Shown here piece after piece: positions 44,575 to 53,452 of a stretch of 64,000 nt of DNA. The notes beneath the pieces are model-generated. The model was not told the DNA's origin. It saw only the letters and a program-made list of their open reading frames with translations, and made no database searches. The number at the start of each line of letters is the position of its first letter. Positions within the stretch are counted from its first letter, which is position 1. The DNA lies in the NCBI GenBank assembly GCA_963422415.1, contig OY729430.1:3348001-3412000 (forward strand), read 5' to 3'. This DNA comes from Bin34 sp963422415. GTDB taxonomy: Bacteria; Chloroflexota; Anaerolineae; Caldilineales; Caldilineaceae. Made by a program: the position numbers and the translations under genes.

Positions 44575-44675
44575 ATGTTTCGGGAAAAGCATGCCAGCAA
44601 CTGTCTTGGGCAGAGCAATCCGGGCCATGACATCGAGATCGCCAACACGATCCTCTTGCCAAAGACCTAAGGTAA

Positions 44676-44704
44676 CTATTGCAATCTGCCTGTTGCATTG
44701 TCAA
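44676..44704 (-). promoter_or_regulatory. Candidate promoter of the dpp operon
   Basis: On the minus strand TTGACA (44704-44699) is a perfect -35, and CAATAG (44681-44676) lies 17 bases on as a weak -10. Transcription would begin about 40 bases before ATG 44628. Confidence 0.45.
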
Positions 44705-44786
44705 GTATACAGTCAGAGTCGCAACATGCAGAGAGACAAGCATACGCAACGTACGCCTATTCTGCCATGCGCGTCCCGTCCGGCTC

Positions 44787-46193
44787 CTATGCGGGACAGA
44801 AGGCCGCGGGATTTCCCATGCGTGATTTGAGCATGTTCACCTGCTCCAGCACGGCCCGGCGACTGGTGCCCCCTGTGACATCCCGAGACTCCACGCTGGC
44901 GGCAAAGTCCAATGCACCCCCAATCCCGTCGGCGAAAACCGGGTGCAATTCTCGCCAGACGCTGTCCGCGAGGCCGGACAGCGGCCGGCCGGCGACTTCG
45001 GCCTGCCTTACGGCTTGCCCCACGACTTCATGAGCCTCCCGAAAGGGTACTCCATGCCGCACTAGGCGCTCTGCCAAGTCGGTGGCCAGCATGAACTCGT
45101 CCATGGAATTCGCCATGCGCTCCTTGTTCAAGACCAGCGAGAGCAGGGCTCCGGCCGCGATCTGCAGCGACTGCGACCAAGTATCCACGGCAGCAAACAG
45201 GGGTTCCTTGTCTTCCTGCAGATCTCGATTGTAGGTGCGGGGCAAACCTTTCAAGGTCATCAGCAGTCCCATCAATGCCCCGGTGGTGCGGCCGGCCTTG
45301 CCCCGTATCAATTCAAAGGAATCGGGGTTTTTCTTCTGGGGCATCAGGCTGCTGCCCGTGCTGTAGGCATCGCCCAAGTGGAAAAACCCATACGGCTCCG
45401 AGGCATAGATGATGACGTCTTCGGCCAGCTGGCTCAGATGCACCATGGACAGCGAAGCGCAGAAAAGGCACTCCGCGACGAAGTCCCGGTCCGAGACCGC
45501 GTCCATGCTGTTGTAGGTGATCTCCTCGAAACGCAAGAGGCTGGCCAAGCGATGTCGATCCACGGCAAAGGGGTTGCCCGCCATGGCTCCGCTGCCCAAC
45601 GGGAGAATGTTCACGCGGCCGCGGGCCTGTTGCAGACGAGTCAGATCGCGCAGCAGCGGCCAAGCGTGACTCAGCAGCCAGTGACTGAACCGAGTGGGCT
45701 GCGCCATCTGCAGGTGGGTGAAGCCGGGCATAACCACGTCCACCTCGGTTTCGGCCATGGCCACCATAAGACGTATCAGGCGGGTCAGGTGTTCTTGCAG
45801 TTCATCGATCTGCGCACGCAACCAGAGGCGCAGATCGGTGGAAACCTGGTCGTTGCGGCTGCGCCCTGTATGCAACTTGCCCGCCACCTCCCCCACCAGC
45901 GCGCGCAGGCGGCGTTCATGCGCCGTATGAATGTCCTCGTCCTCCGGATCCAGCAGGAATTCGCCCCTGCGCCATTCCGTAGCCATGACATCCAGTCCAT
46001 CTTGGATGGCGGCGCATTCCACCTGGGTCAGAATGCCCGCTTCCGACAGTGCCTGCGCATAGGCATGACTGCCCTTCAGATCGGCTTCCCACATGCACTG
46101 GTCAAAGCCAATGGAGGCTCCAAAACGATCCATAAGGGGATCGCCCTGGGTGGCAAAGCGACCGCCCCACAGCTTGTTGCGTCTTGGTGGCAT
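44787..46193 (-). CDS. argH: Argininosuccinate lyase
   Basis: A 468-residue enzyme of the fumarase/aspartase superfamily that splits argininosuccinate into arginine and fumarate, the last step of arginine synthesis. Family signatures are LWGGRFATQGDPLMDRF, HTGRSRNDQVSTDLRLW, MPGFTHLQMAQPTRFSHWLL, and GSSLMPQKKNPDSFELIRGK with the catalytic Ser loop. Length is normal. The likely ribosome site AAGAAGGAG is 13 bases from the start. No other arg genes are nearby. Confidence 0.96.
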   Translation of the reverse strand: MPPRRNKLWGGRFATQGDPLMDRFGASIGFDQCMWEADLKGSHAYAQALSEAGILTQVECAAIQDGLDVMATEWRRGEFLLDPEDEDIHTAHERRLRALVGEVAGKLHTGRSRNDQVSTDLRLWLRAQIDELQEHLTRLIRLMVAMAETEVDVVMPGFTHLQMAQPTRFSHWLLSHAWPLLRDLTRLQQARGRVNILPLGSGAMAGNPFAVDRHRLASLLRFEEITYNSMDAVSDRDFVAECLFCASLSMVHLSQLAEDVIIYASEPYGFFHLGDAYSTGSSLMPQKKNPDSFELIRGKAGRTTGALMGLLMTLKGLPRTYNRDLQEDKEPLFAAVDTWSQSLQIAAGALLSLVLNKERMANSMDEFMLATDLAERLVRHGVPFREAHEVVGQAVRQAEVAGRPLSGLADSVWRELHPVFADGIGGALDFAASVESRDVTGGTSRRAVLEQVNMLKSRMGNPAAFCPA

Positions 46194-46689
46194 GACAATC
46201 AGTCATCTCCTTCTTCTGGTCGGTCCCACACAGGCTACGCAGTCCAGAAAGCAACAGGCAACAGGCAACATCCAAGAAGGACCCTGTGGTGTAGATATCC
46301 TGCCAAGATCGGGCTTGGCCTGCGATTTTGGATTCCTATGCCCTATTGTACTTTCGAGCAGTGAAGAGATCGATTTCACCAAGGTGATGTCTCCCCAGTT
46401 TCCTGAAGGACAAAAGGGCAATGGAGCGGAGCGTCGGATTGGATGAAGGCAACGCGACGCAAGACCTTGATGGATGCCACTGGCGAATGCCCATCCCTGC
46501 CACAAAAGTCCAAGAGATGGCCGATAGAGGTGTCTAGCCTTTCTTCGTGGGCCAAGGTCCCCTCGGCATCCAAGCCTGAAAATCCACCTGAATTGCGTTG
46601 AGGCACGCGGTTCAATTCCCCACACTGTCGGCCTGATGCCGTTCTATATAATGTTTCTGAGTTCCATTCACATTTGCTCGATCATCAAG
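46194..46689. other. Divergent intergenic region with argH leader
   Basis: About 500 bp. On the minus strand TACAAT (46352-46347) could be the argH -10, giving a leader of about 150 nt that contains three TTGCCTG-type repeats and the string TGGGACCG shortly before the ribosome site. On the plus strand TATAAT at 46647-46652 lies 38 bases before the DUF1992 gene. No gene is recognised. Confidence 0.4.
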
Positions 46690-47211
46690 ATGTCGAATTC
46701 TCGCCGCCAACCTCAAGCCAACATCGCCAGAAACCGCCTTGGCCAGGAGGAGGTACAGCCGGCTTTTCGCGTGACCGGGCTCAACCACGATTGGGAAGGC
46801 TTCATCGATAGAATGTTGGGCGAGGCGGTGCAGAGCCAGGAATGGCAGACCCTGAAGGGCAAGGGACGTCGATTGGATCTGGACAACCCCGCTGGAGTAC
46901 CTGCAGAACAGGTGTTAGGCAACAAGATCATGCGGGACAATGACGTGGCGCCCGTATGGATCGAGGATCGCAAGTCCTTGCAGCGCCAGATTGAGCGCTG
47001 GCGGCGCGAACTGCACCACCGCATACAGACCCAAGGCACGGCTGCACTGCAAGACGAACGACTGCAAGCTCGCCTGAGCCAAGAAATCGTCGATCTGAAC
47101 CGATCCATTCGGGAAACCAACATCGCGATCCCCATTTTCCGCCTGGAGTTGGCTACATTGGAGCTCTCTGCGGAAATACGGCGCGCCCAAAAACCTTGGG
47201 CCCCTTTGTGA
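46690..47211 (+). CDS. DUF1992 (DnaJ subfamily C member 28-like) protein
   Basis: 173 residues containing the DUF1992 conserved domain at about 25-100: WEGFIDRMLGEAVQSQEWQT, LKGKGRRLDLDNPAGVPAEQ, and NKIMRDNDVAPVWIEDRKSL. The rest is a basic helical tail that may form coiled coil. In eukaryotes this domain occurs in DNAJC28; bacterial members lack the J domain, and their function is unknown. ATG 46690 follows a TATAAT at 46647. Confidence 0.85.
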   Translation: MSNSRRQPQANIARNRLGQEEVQPAFRVTGLNHDWEGFIDRMLGEAVQSQEWQTLKGKGRRLDLDNPAGVPAEQVLGNKIMRDNDVAPVWIEDRKSLQRQIERWRRELHHRIQTQGTAALQDERLQARLSQEIVDLNRSIRETNIAIPIFRLELATLELSAEIRRAQKPWAPL

Positions 47212-47932
47212 CGCCGCGCCCGCGCGCCAAGCGGCTCGTGGGGGAATACGGGGATGATCACCCCGTTCTGGATCCGACATGTCTGCCCCGACAGGATTTC
47301 CAGAAAGCACGCGCTCCATGGCCGCAACCGGATCAGGATCGTTGCGTATCGCCGCGAGGGAAGCGTCCTGAACAGTTGCCAACCGCCTCCTGGCGGACAG
47401 GATGCACCTGCACTCAAGCCGGAAAACCGCATACATGCGGACTGGCGACACGCTGGCATGATGCACAACGTGTTCCTTGTGGTGACCCTGAACGGCATGA
47501 GACGCACGAAACATGGTGTGTTCCACGCACATCGGACCTTGGAGCGCAGATTGAAAGCCTTGATCGCGGCTCTAGGACGAACATGCCTCTGTGCTCGTGA
47601 GCCGACTCGGTGGGTCCACCAATACGCCAAGGGATCTACAGCTGCATGAAACCGTCCATTGACGTCAGTCACCTGGCGTTGCGAATGACACAATTCTTGA
47701 TCTTGGGACTTGTCGACCTCAAGCCTAGGGCGATGCACAACGCAGCCGCGCCACACCACCAACTTTGGACCGCCCAACCCCAGATCTTGCCTGGGCAAGA
47801 GTTCAGGCAAGATCTGTGACTGGATCAGGCGTGCGTTCTCCGCCCCCCCCCCAAGACATCAAGGGGAGATGACAATTCCGGAGGCCCCGCGGGAGGATTG
47901 CCTGGCAGGCTGCCTCAAGGCCCGCGATGGCG
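47212..47932. other. 720-bp region between convergent genes, no recognised gene
   Basis: Open frames of up to 131 codons exist on both strands but none resembles a known protein; they may be remains of a lost gene. The one clear structure is a 13-bp perfect inverted repeat at 47781-47816. A C10-type tract lies near 47847-47856. Confidence 0.4.
47781..47816. terminator. 13-bp perfect inverted repeat downstream of the aminotransferase
   Basis: CAGATCTTGCCTG (47781-47793) pairs with CAGGCAAGATCTG (47804-47816) around a 10-nt loop. It lies 116 bases past the aminotransferase stop and lacks a T run on either strand, so a terminator role is only possible; a protein-binding site is an alternative. 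Confidence 0.4.
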
Positions 47933-49156
47933 TCAGCCGTGCCGATCCATAAAGCGGCGCAGTCGATACATGGCCTCTTCGATGTCTTCCAACTTGACGG
48001 CATAACAGCAGCGCACGTACCCCGCCCCGCCCGCCCCAAAGGCGCTGCCGGGGATCACGGCCACCTGCTCCTCCGCCAGCAGTTTTTCGGCAAACTCGCA
48101 ATCGTCCAGGCCCGAGACGCGAATGTCCGGGAAACAGTAGAAGGCACCCTTGGGATCAAAACAGGACAATCCCAAGTCGTTCAAGGCTCCCACGATATAG
48201 CGTCGCCGCACGTCGTAGGAGGCCCGCATCGCCGCCACGTGCTCCTCCACGACCGGATCCGTCATGGCGCACAGGGCGGCGGCCTGGGCCATGGTGGGCG
48301 GTGACAGGATCTGATACTGGTGCACCCGCCGCATGGCCATCACGATGTCATGGGGACCCAAGACATAGCCGATGCGCCAGCCGGTCATGGCGTAGTCCTT
48401 GCTGAAACCACCCAGATGAATGGTGCGGTCCCGCATTCCGGGCAAGGTCGCAAACATCACATGCCGGTGGTCGTCGTACACCAGCTGATCGTAGATCTCG
48501 TCGGAAATGACGATCAAGTCGTACCACTCTGCCAAGCGGGCGATTTCCTCCAGTCGCTCCCGTTCCAGGACCGCGCCGGTGGGATTGTTGGGAAAACTCA
48601 GAAACAGCGCCTTGGTGCGTGGCGTGATGGCTTTTTCGATGTCGGTGGCCCGCACCTGGAAGCTATCTTCCACCCGGGTGGCCAAAGGCACCGATGTACC
48701 GCCGGCCAGCTGTACCGCGGCGGCGAAGCTGACGAAACAGGGTTGGGGAATGATGACTTCATCCCCGGGATCCAGAATGGCGTCAAAGGCCAGTTGCGTG
48801 CCCTCGCTGACTCCGATCGTAATCAGAGCCTCCCGCACCGGATCGTAATCCGGGCAGCCGTACAGGCAAGACAGCTTGGCGACAATCGCTTTCCGCAGTT
48901 CGATCGTGCCGGACGTGTCCGTATAGGAAGTCTGACCGTTCCGCAGGGATTGAATCCCTGCTTCCAGGATGGGCGCGGGGGTGACGAAGTCTGGCTCTCC
49001 AATGCTCAGGCTGATCACATCTTCCATGGTAGACGCGATTTCAAAGAAGCGACGGATGGGGGAAGCCGGCAGCCCCGCTACGCGGGCGCTGACTCGGGTC
49101 CGCGCCGCGACTCGTGTACGGGAGGCATCTTGCAATTCTATGGCGTTGCGGTTCAT
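47933..49156 (-). CDS. PLP-dependent class I/II aminotransferase
   Basis: 407 residues, fold type I. ATG 49156 follows GGGAGG. Features are SLSIGEPDFVTPAPI, SYTDTSGTIELRKAI, SFPNNPTGAVL (the N-P-x-G binding loop), VISDEIYDQLVY (Asp/Tyr cofactor contacts), and FSKDYAMTGWRIGY with the Schiff-base Lys. It belongs to the broad aspartate/aromatic aminotransferase group; the exact amino donor is not clear. It is 44 bases downstream of gatA on the same strand, so it may be read from the gatCA transcript. Confidence 0.93.
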   Translation of the reverse strand: MNRNAIELQDASRTRVAARTRVSARVAGLPASPIRRFFEIASTMEDVISLSIGEPDFVTPAPILEAGIQSLRNGQTSYTDTSGTIELRKAIVAKLSCLYGCPDYDPVREALITIGVSEGTQLAFDAILDPGDEVIIPQPCFVSFAAAVQLAGGTSVPLATRVEDSFQVRATDIEKAITPRTKALFLSFPNNPTGAVLERERLEEIARLAEWYDLIVISDEIYDQLVYDDHRHVMFATLPGMRDRTIHLGGFSKDYAMTGWRIGYVLGPHDIVMAMRRVHQYQILSPPTMAQAAALCAMTDPVVEEHVAAMRASYDVRRRYIVGALNDLGLSCFDPKGAFYCFPDIRVSGLDDCEFAEKLLAEEQVAVIPGSAFGAGGAGYVRCCYAVKLEDIEEAMYRLRRFMDRHG

Positions 49157-49199
49157 GCGACCTCCCATTGTGGACTAAAGTCAAGTGGCGAAATGGCGT

Positions 49200-50699
49200 C
49201 TATGCCGTGTCCGGCGCGGCCGCCAGGTCAGGTCGGCGCCGATGCCAGTCCGTGCTGTATTCGTAGGCGTAGGCCGCCTGCAGCAGTCTTTCTTCCCCCA
49301 TGTGCGGCCCCATGAATTGCAGGCCAATGGGCAATCCCCGGCCATCGAATCCGCACGGCAGGGATATGCCGCAGTTGCCGGAGAGATTGGCGCCGATGGT
49401 GAATATGTCGGCCAAATACATGGATAGCGGATCGTCCACCCTCTCGCCAAGGGCGAAGGCAGTCGTGGGGGTGGTCGGACAGGCGATCAGATCCACCTTC
49501 TCGAAGGCTTGGGCGAAATCCCGCTTGATCAATGTCCGCACCTGCTGGGCCTTCAGGTAGTAGGCGTCGTAATAGCCTGTGCTCAAGGCATAGGTCCCCA
49601 GCATGATGCGCCGCTTGACTTCGGCCCCGAAGCCCTCCGCCCGCGTGGCGCCGATGTTGTCCCACATGGAGCCGGCCTGGGCACTGTGCCCGAAGCGGAT
49701 GCCGTCGAAGCGGCTGAGATTGGCCGAACACTCGGACGTGACCACCATGTAGTAAACCGACAGTCCCATCTCCGTGTGGGGCATGGAAATGGGAACCAGA
49801 TCGGCCCCCAACCGCTCCATCTGTGCAATGGCCGCCTGCACGGCGGCCTTGACCTCTGCCTGTATGCCCTCACCGAAGTACTCCGCGGGAATGCCTAGGC
49901 GCAGACCGCGCAGATCCGGGTCCAACCGTTGACCGTAGGGAGGTGGATCTCCATCCAGCGCCGTGCTGTCATGAGGATCCGGCCCCGCAATGGCTTCCAG
50001 CACCAGAGCGGTATCCTGCACATCCCGGGCAAAGACGCCGATCTGGTCCAGACTGCTGCCAAAGGCCACCAGTCCATATCGGCTGACCCGACCATAGGAT
50101 GGCTTGAGTCCCACGACTCCACAGAACGCCGCGGGCTGGCGGATGCTGCCCCCTGTGTCAGAACCCAAGGCCGCCAAGGCCAGATTCGCGGCCACCGCGG
50201 CGGCCGACCCGCCACTGCTGCCCCCCGGCACTCGATCTAGGCGCCAAGGATTGCGCGTAGGGAAAAAGGCACTGTTCTCCGTACTGGATCCCATCGCGAA
50301 TTCGTCCGTGTTAGTCTTGCCCAGCATGACGGCGCCGACCGCGTTCAGCTTGTGTACCACCGTGGCGGTGTATGGCGGTATATAGCCCTTGAGCATGCGG
50401 CTACCACACGTCGTTTCCACGCCCGCGGTGGAAATTACGTCCTTGACCGCCATTGGAATGCCCAGCAGAGGATGGGAGGCCGATCCGGACCGGGCGGCAT
50501 CCGCGGCTGCGGCTCGTTGGAGCGCCAGATCCGCAGTGACCGAAATATAGGACTTGACCTGTGAATCCAACGCCTCAATGCGATCCAACAGGACGGTGGC
50601 CAATTCCACCGCGGAGAATTCCCCGGCGGCCAAGCCTTGGCTGGCGTCGTACAGGGACAGAGAAGCGAGGTCGGAGCATTCCGACGTAAGGCCGGCCAT
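49200..50699 (-). CDS. gatA: Asp-tRNA(Asn)/Glu-tRNA(Gln) amidotransferase subunit A
   Basis: A 499-residue amidase that supplies ammonia to transamidate mischarged Glu-tRNA(Gln) or Asp-tRNA(Asn). The Ser-cisSer-Lys triad is present: GIPMAVKDVI (Lys), VPGGSSGGSAAAVAANLA and LGSDTGGSIRQPAAFCGVVG (both Ser). GMPxGLQ-type C-terminal motif reads GLPIGLQFMGP. Its start overlaps the gatC stop by one base (TGATG), giving coupled translation. gatB is not in the window. Confidence 0.96.
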   Translation of the reverse strand: MAGLTSECSDLASLSLYDASQGLAAGEFSAVELATVLLDRIEALDSQVKSYISVTADLALQRAAAADAARSGSASHPLLGIPMAVKDVISTAGVETTCGSRMLKGYIPPYTATVVHKLNAVGAVMLGKTNTDEFAMGSSTENSAFFPTRNPWRLDRVPGGSSGGSAAAVAANLALAALGSDTGGSIRQPAAFCGVVGLKPSYGRVSRYGLVAFGSSLDQIGVFARDVQDTALVLEAIAGPDPHDSTALDGDPPPYGQRLDPDLRGLRLGIPAEYFGEGIQAEVKAAVQAAIAQMERLGADLVPISMPHTEMGLSVYYMVVTSECSANLSRFDGIRFGHSAQAGSMWDNIGATRAEGFGAEVKRRIMLGTYALSTGYYDAYYLKAQQVRTLIKRDFAQAFEKVDLIACPTTPTTAFALGERVDDPLSMYLADIFTIGANLSGNCGISLPCGFDGRGLPIGLQFMGPHMGEERLLQAAYAYEYSTDWHRRRPDLAAAPDTA

Positions 50700-50989
50700 C
50701 AGGAATCGAAGAAAGCGCGGACCCGGAAAAAACCGCCTTGGCGGTCCGGCGCGTTGGCCAAGGCTTCGTCGGCATTCAGGCCCGGAGCCACTTCATCGGC
50801 CCGGATCACGTTGGACAACGGCAGGACGTAGGGGGTAGGCGGCACCTGGGCCGTGTTCACGCGCTGCAGATTTTCGGCATACTCCAACACGTCTCCCAAC
50901 TGATGCGCGAAGATGGCCACTTCCTCCTCCGTCAGGTCGATGCGGGCCAGCGCGGCCACGTTGCGCACAATGTCCAAGTCCAGCTTCAT
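50699..50989 (-). CDS. gatC: Asp-tRNA(Asn)/Glu-tRNA(Gln) amidotransferase subunit C
   Basis: A 96-residue GatC, the small clamp between GatA and GatB. It begins MKLDLDIVRNVAALARIDLTEEEVAIFAHQLGDVLEYAENL, the family's helical hairpin, and ends with DRQGGFFRVRAFFDS, the usual C-terminal strand. GGAGAGAG precedes ATG 50989; the longer open frame to 51031 overlaps the terminator T run and is rejected. The gene lies directly behind a candidate attenuator. Confidence 0.95.
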   Translation of the reverse strand: MKLDLDIVRNVAALARIDLTEEEVAIFAHQLGDVLEYAENLQRVNTAQVPPTPYVLPLSNVIRADEVAPGLNADEALANAPDRQGGFFRVRAFFDS

Positions 50990-51020
50990 GGGATGTTCTC
51001 TCTCCATGCCATATACATAT

Positions 51021-51054
51021 AAAAAAGGCACTGTGGAAGGCTATCCACAGCGCC
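51021..51054 (-). terminator. Intrinsic terminator in the gatC leader (candidate attenuator)
   Basis: On the minus strand GGCGCTGTGGA (51054-51044) pairs with TCCACAGTGCC (51037-51027) as an 11-bp stem with one G-U, a 6-nt loop, and then TTTTTT (51026-51021). It stands 32 bases before gatC, downstream of a good promoter, so it would end transcription before the operon unless prevented. Confidence 0.75.
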
Positions 51055-51072
51055 AAGATTCTGTCTTATCAA

Positions 51073-51099
51073 CACTGTGGCAGCAGGCTGTCCACAATG
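51073..51099 (-). promoter_or_regulatory. Upstream hairpin competing with the gatC leader terminator
   Basis: CATTGTGG (51099-51092) pairs with CCACAGTG (51080-51073). The second arm is also complementary to the 5' arm of the terminator (CTGTGG), so an alternative antiterminator pairing (51080-51073 with 51052-51045) is possible. This is the 1:2 / 2:3 / 3:4 layout of classical attenuators. Confidence 0.5.
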
Positions 51100-51134
51100 T
51101 CGGCTCCTAGTTTCAGTTACCCACACCTGGACAG

Positions 51135-51155
51135 CTAGCTAGCTGCCGCAGCCAT
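51135..51155 (-). CDS. Possible leader peptide MAAAAS
   Basis: ATG-GCT-GCG-GCA-GCT-AGC-TAG within the gatC leader RNA. A GGAGG lies 12 bases upstream but can pair with CCTCC just before the ATG (stem GGAGGTG/CGCCTCC). Four consecutive Ala codons recall regulatory leader peptides; chance occurrence in GC-rich DNA is also possible. Confidence 0.35.
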   Translation of the reverse strand: MAAAAS

Positions 51156-51207
51156 GGAGGCGTTGCACCTCCACCTCAAGATACCGGCCAAGCAACACAT
51201 GAGGAGG

Positions 51208-51237
51208 ATTATAGGATAGAAGGAGCGACGATGCCAA
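51208..51237 (-). promoter_or_regulatory. gatCA promoter
   Basis: TTGGCA (51237-51232) and TATAAT (51213-51208) are separated by 18 bases on the minus strand, the best promoter match in the window. Transcription from about 51201 gives a leader of about 210 nt before gatC. Confidence 0.65.
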
Positions 51238-51368
51238 AGCCGACTTACTGCCATTCTCCGCCTTGCGAGAACGGCTTGTGTTAGAGTCGGATTGCAGTCG
51301 GCTTCAGATTCGAGGCGGACTTGCACGTTGGGCCGGATGCCTCGTACCATCCCGAAATTAAGAATCCC

Positions 51369-53444
51369 ATGACTGCTGTGCAATTGGCCAACCGGCTGGG
51401 CCAAGAGACCTCTCCTTATCTTCTGCAGCATGCCCACAACCCTGTGGCGTGGCAGCCTTGGGACGAGCAGGCCCACGCTCTGGCCCGCGCCCAAGACAGA
51501 CCCATTTTCCTGAGTATCGGCTACAGCGCCTGCCATTGGTGCCACGTGATGGAGCGTGAGAGCTTTGAAGACGCGGAGACCGCTGCCTACCTGAACGCCC
51601 ATTTTGTCAGCATCAAGGTAGACCGGGAGGAAAGACCTGACCTAGACGCCATCTACATGGAGGCCGTGCAGCTCATGACCCGTCAGGGAGGTTGGCCCAT
51701 GAGCGTCTTCCTGATGCCCGATGGCGTGCCTTTCCATGGCGGCACCTACTTTCCGCCCACACCCCGCCAAGGCATGCCCAGCTTCCGTCAGGTGCTGGAA
51801 GCGGTTGCAGAGGCCTTTGCAGCCCGTCGCTCCGAGCTGCAGACTCACGGCGCCAAGATGGTGGCGCAGATGGTGAAGCTCGGGACCCACGCTCCAACCC
51901 CCCACCCGGCCGATCCGGAGGAGGCGTTGCACAGGGCGGTGGATCAGCTGCAGCGGCGCTTTGATGCAACCTACGGCGGCTTTGGCCCGGCCCCCAAGTT
52001 TCCGCAGCCCATGACGGTGGACTTCCTGCTCACGCAGGCCCACGACCAGTCGCATCGACAGGCCCGCCACATGGCGGAGTTCACGCTGACTCGGATGCTC
52101 CAAGGCGGTATCTACGACCAACTGGGTGGCGGATTTCACCGATACAGTGTGGACTCCTACTGGCTGGCTCCCCATTTCGAGAAGATGCTCTACGACAATG
52201 CCCAGTTGCTGGGAACGTACCTGCGCGCCTGGCAGATGACCGGCAAGACAGACTACCTGCGGGTAGTGCAGGAGACCATCACCTACCTGCTGCGGGAGAT
52301 GGCCCGATCTGGCGGAGGATTCTACAGTGCCCAAGATGCGGACAGCGAGGGTGAAGAAGGGTGTTTTTTCCTGTGGGACCAGGCCGAAATCGAGGAACTC
52401 TTGGCACCCGATGCAGCCCAAGCCGTTTGCCTGGTGATGGGAGTGTCCACGGAAGGCAATTTCGAAGGCCGCAACATTCTGCATCGGCCGCATGCCTGGG
52501 AAGAGTGCTGTCGCCGGCTGCGGATGCAGCCGAGCCAACTGCAAGATCTGTTGGAGGAGGTCTTGCCCCGGCTCTGGCGTCATCGGGAACAACGGGAGAA
52601 GCCCGCCCGAGACGACAAGATCCTGACCGAATGGAACGGTCTGCTGATCTCCGCCCTGGCACAATGCGGAGCGGTGTTGCCGCATCCCGCGGCCCTGCAG
52701 GCGGCCTCGCATGCCGCGGACTTCATCTGGAATGAGATGCGTACCCCAGACAATGGACTGTTCCGCAGCTACAGGGCGGGCCAGGCCAAGAATCACGGAG
52801 TGCTGGAGGACTACGCGGCCTACGGATTGGGCCTGCTGGACCTGTTTGTAGCCGATGCGAATCCGAAGTGGCTGCAACGGAGCGAGGTGATGGCCGCCCG
52901 CATCGAGACCCACTTTGCCGACCCGGAATCCGGTTCTTTCTTCCAGACCGGCCTAGATCATGAAACCTTGGTCATGCGCCGCAAGGAGTACATTGACAAC
53001 GCGGTGCCCAGCGGCAACAGCTTGGCCGCCAGTCTGCTTCTGCGCTTGGCCCATGTCACGGGCGAGGATCGCTATCGGCGGCGGGCGGCTTCCATTGTGT
53101 CCGACGTGGAAGCCCTGATGGCCGCGCAGCCCACTGCCTTTGGCCGCATGCTCTGTGCTCATGCAGATCTGCACGCCCCCCTGCAAGAGGTGGTGATCGT
53201 GGGCGATCCCGCGGATCCCGCGACACAGGCCCTGACAAAGGCGGCGCGGCGACCCTATCATCCCCGGCGCCTGGTACTTCAGATTCCCCCCGAGCGGGAT
53301 ATCGAGCTGCCGATCTGGCAAGGCAAGGGCCTTGTGCACCAGCGGCCGACCGCCTATGTATGCCACAACCATGTCTGCCATTGCCCCGTAACGGAAACCG
53401 AAGACTTGCTGCGCCAAATGCATCGGAGAGGTACAAAGATCTAA
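51369..53444 (+). CDS. Thioredoxin-domain protein of the YyaL/SSP411 (DUF255) family
   Basis: 691 residues. The N-terminal thioredoxin-like domain (about 1-165) opens with NRLGQETSPYLLQHAHNPVAWQPW and carries SIGYSACHWCHVMERESFED with a C-x-x-C pair, then VDREERPDLDAIYM and GGWPMSVFLMPDG. The remaining 500 residues form the (alpha/alpha)6-barrel-like part seen in SPATA20/SSP411 proteins (LGGGFHRYSVDSYWLAPHFEKMLYDNAQL, YSAQDADSEGEEGCFFLW). Length matches the family. A redox or cellobiose-epimerase-like activity has been suggested for relatives, but no role is settled. SppA follows nine bases later. Confidence 0.93.
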   Translation: MTAVQLANRLGQETSPYLLQHAHNPVAWQPWDEQAHALARAQDRPIFLSIGYSACHWCHVMERESFEDAETAAYLNAHFVSIKVDREERPDLDAIYMEAVQLMTRQGGWPMSVFLMPDGVPFHGGTYFPPTPRQGMPSFRQVLEAVAEAFAARRSELQTHGAKMVAQMVKLGTHAPTPHPADPEEALHRAVDQLQRRFDATYGGFGPAPKFPQPMTVDFLLTQAHDQSHRQARHMAEFTLTRMLQGGIYDQLGGGFHRYSVDSYWLAPHFEKMLYDNAQLLGTYLRAWQMTGKTDYLRVVQETITYLLREMARSGGGFYSAQDADSEGEEGCFFLWDQAEIEELLAPDAAQAVCLVMGVSTEGNFEGRNILHRPHAWEECCRRLRMQPSQLQDLLEEVLPRLWRHREQREKPARDDKILTEWNGLLISALAQCGAVLPHPAALQAASHAADFIWNEMRTPDNGLFRSYRAGQAKNHGVLEDYAAYGLGLLDLFVADANPKWLQRSEVMAARIETHFADPESGSFFQTGLDHETLVMRRKEYIDNAVPSGNSLAASLLLRLAHVTGEDRYRRRAASIVSDVEALMAAQPTAFGRMLCAHADLHAPLQEVVIVGDPADPATQALTKAARRPYHPRRLVLQIPPERDIELPIWQGKGLVHQRPTAYVCHNHVCHCPVTETEDLLRQMHRRGTKI

Positions 53445-53452
53445 CCCTACCG

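Noticed and set aside
47254..47649. 131-codon plus-strand ORF after the DUF1992 gene
   Set aside because: No ribosome site, no recognisable motif, and comparable open frames on the other strand.
51041..51125. Four same-strand DnaA-box-like 9-mers (CTATCCACA, TTATCAACA, CTGTCCACA, TTACCCACA) spaced 22-29 bp, as an origin-like array
   Set aside because: Each has one or two mismatches, no dnaA/dnaN is nearby, and two of the CCACA strings are explained as arms of the gatC leader hairpins.
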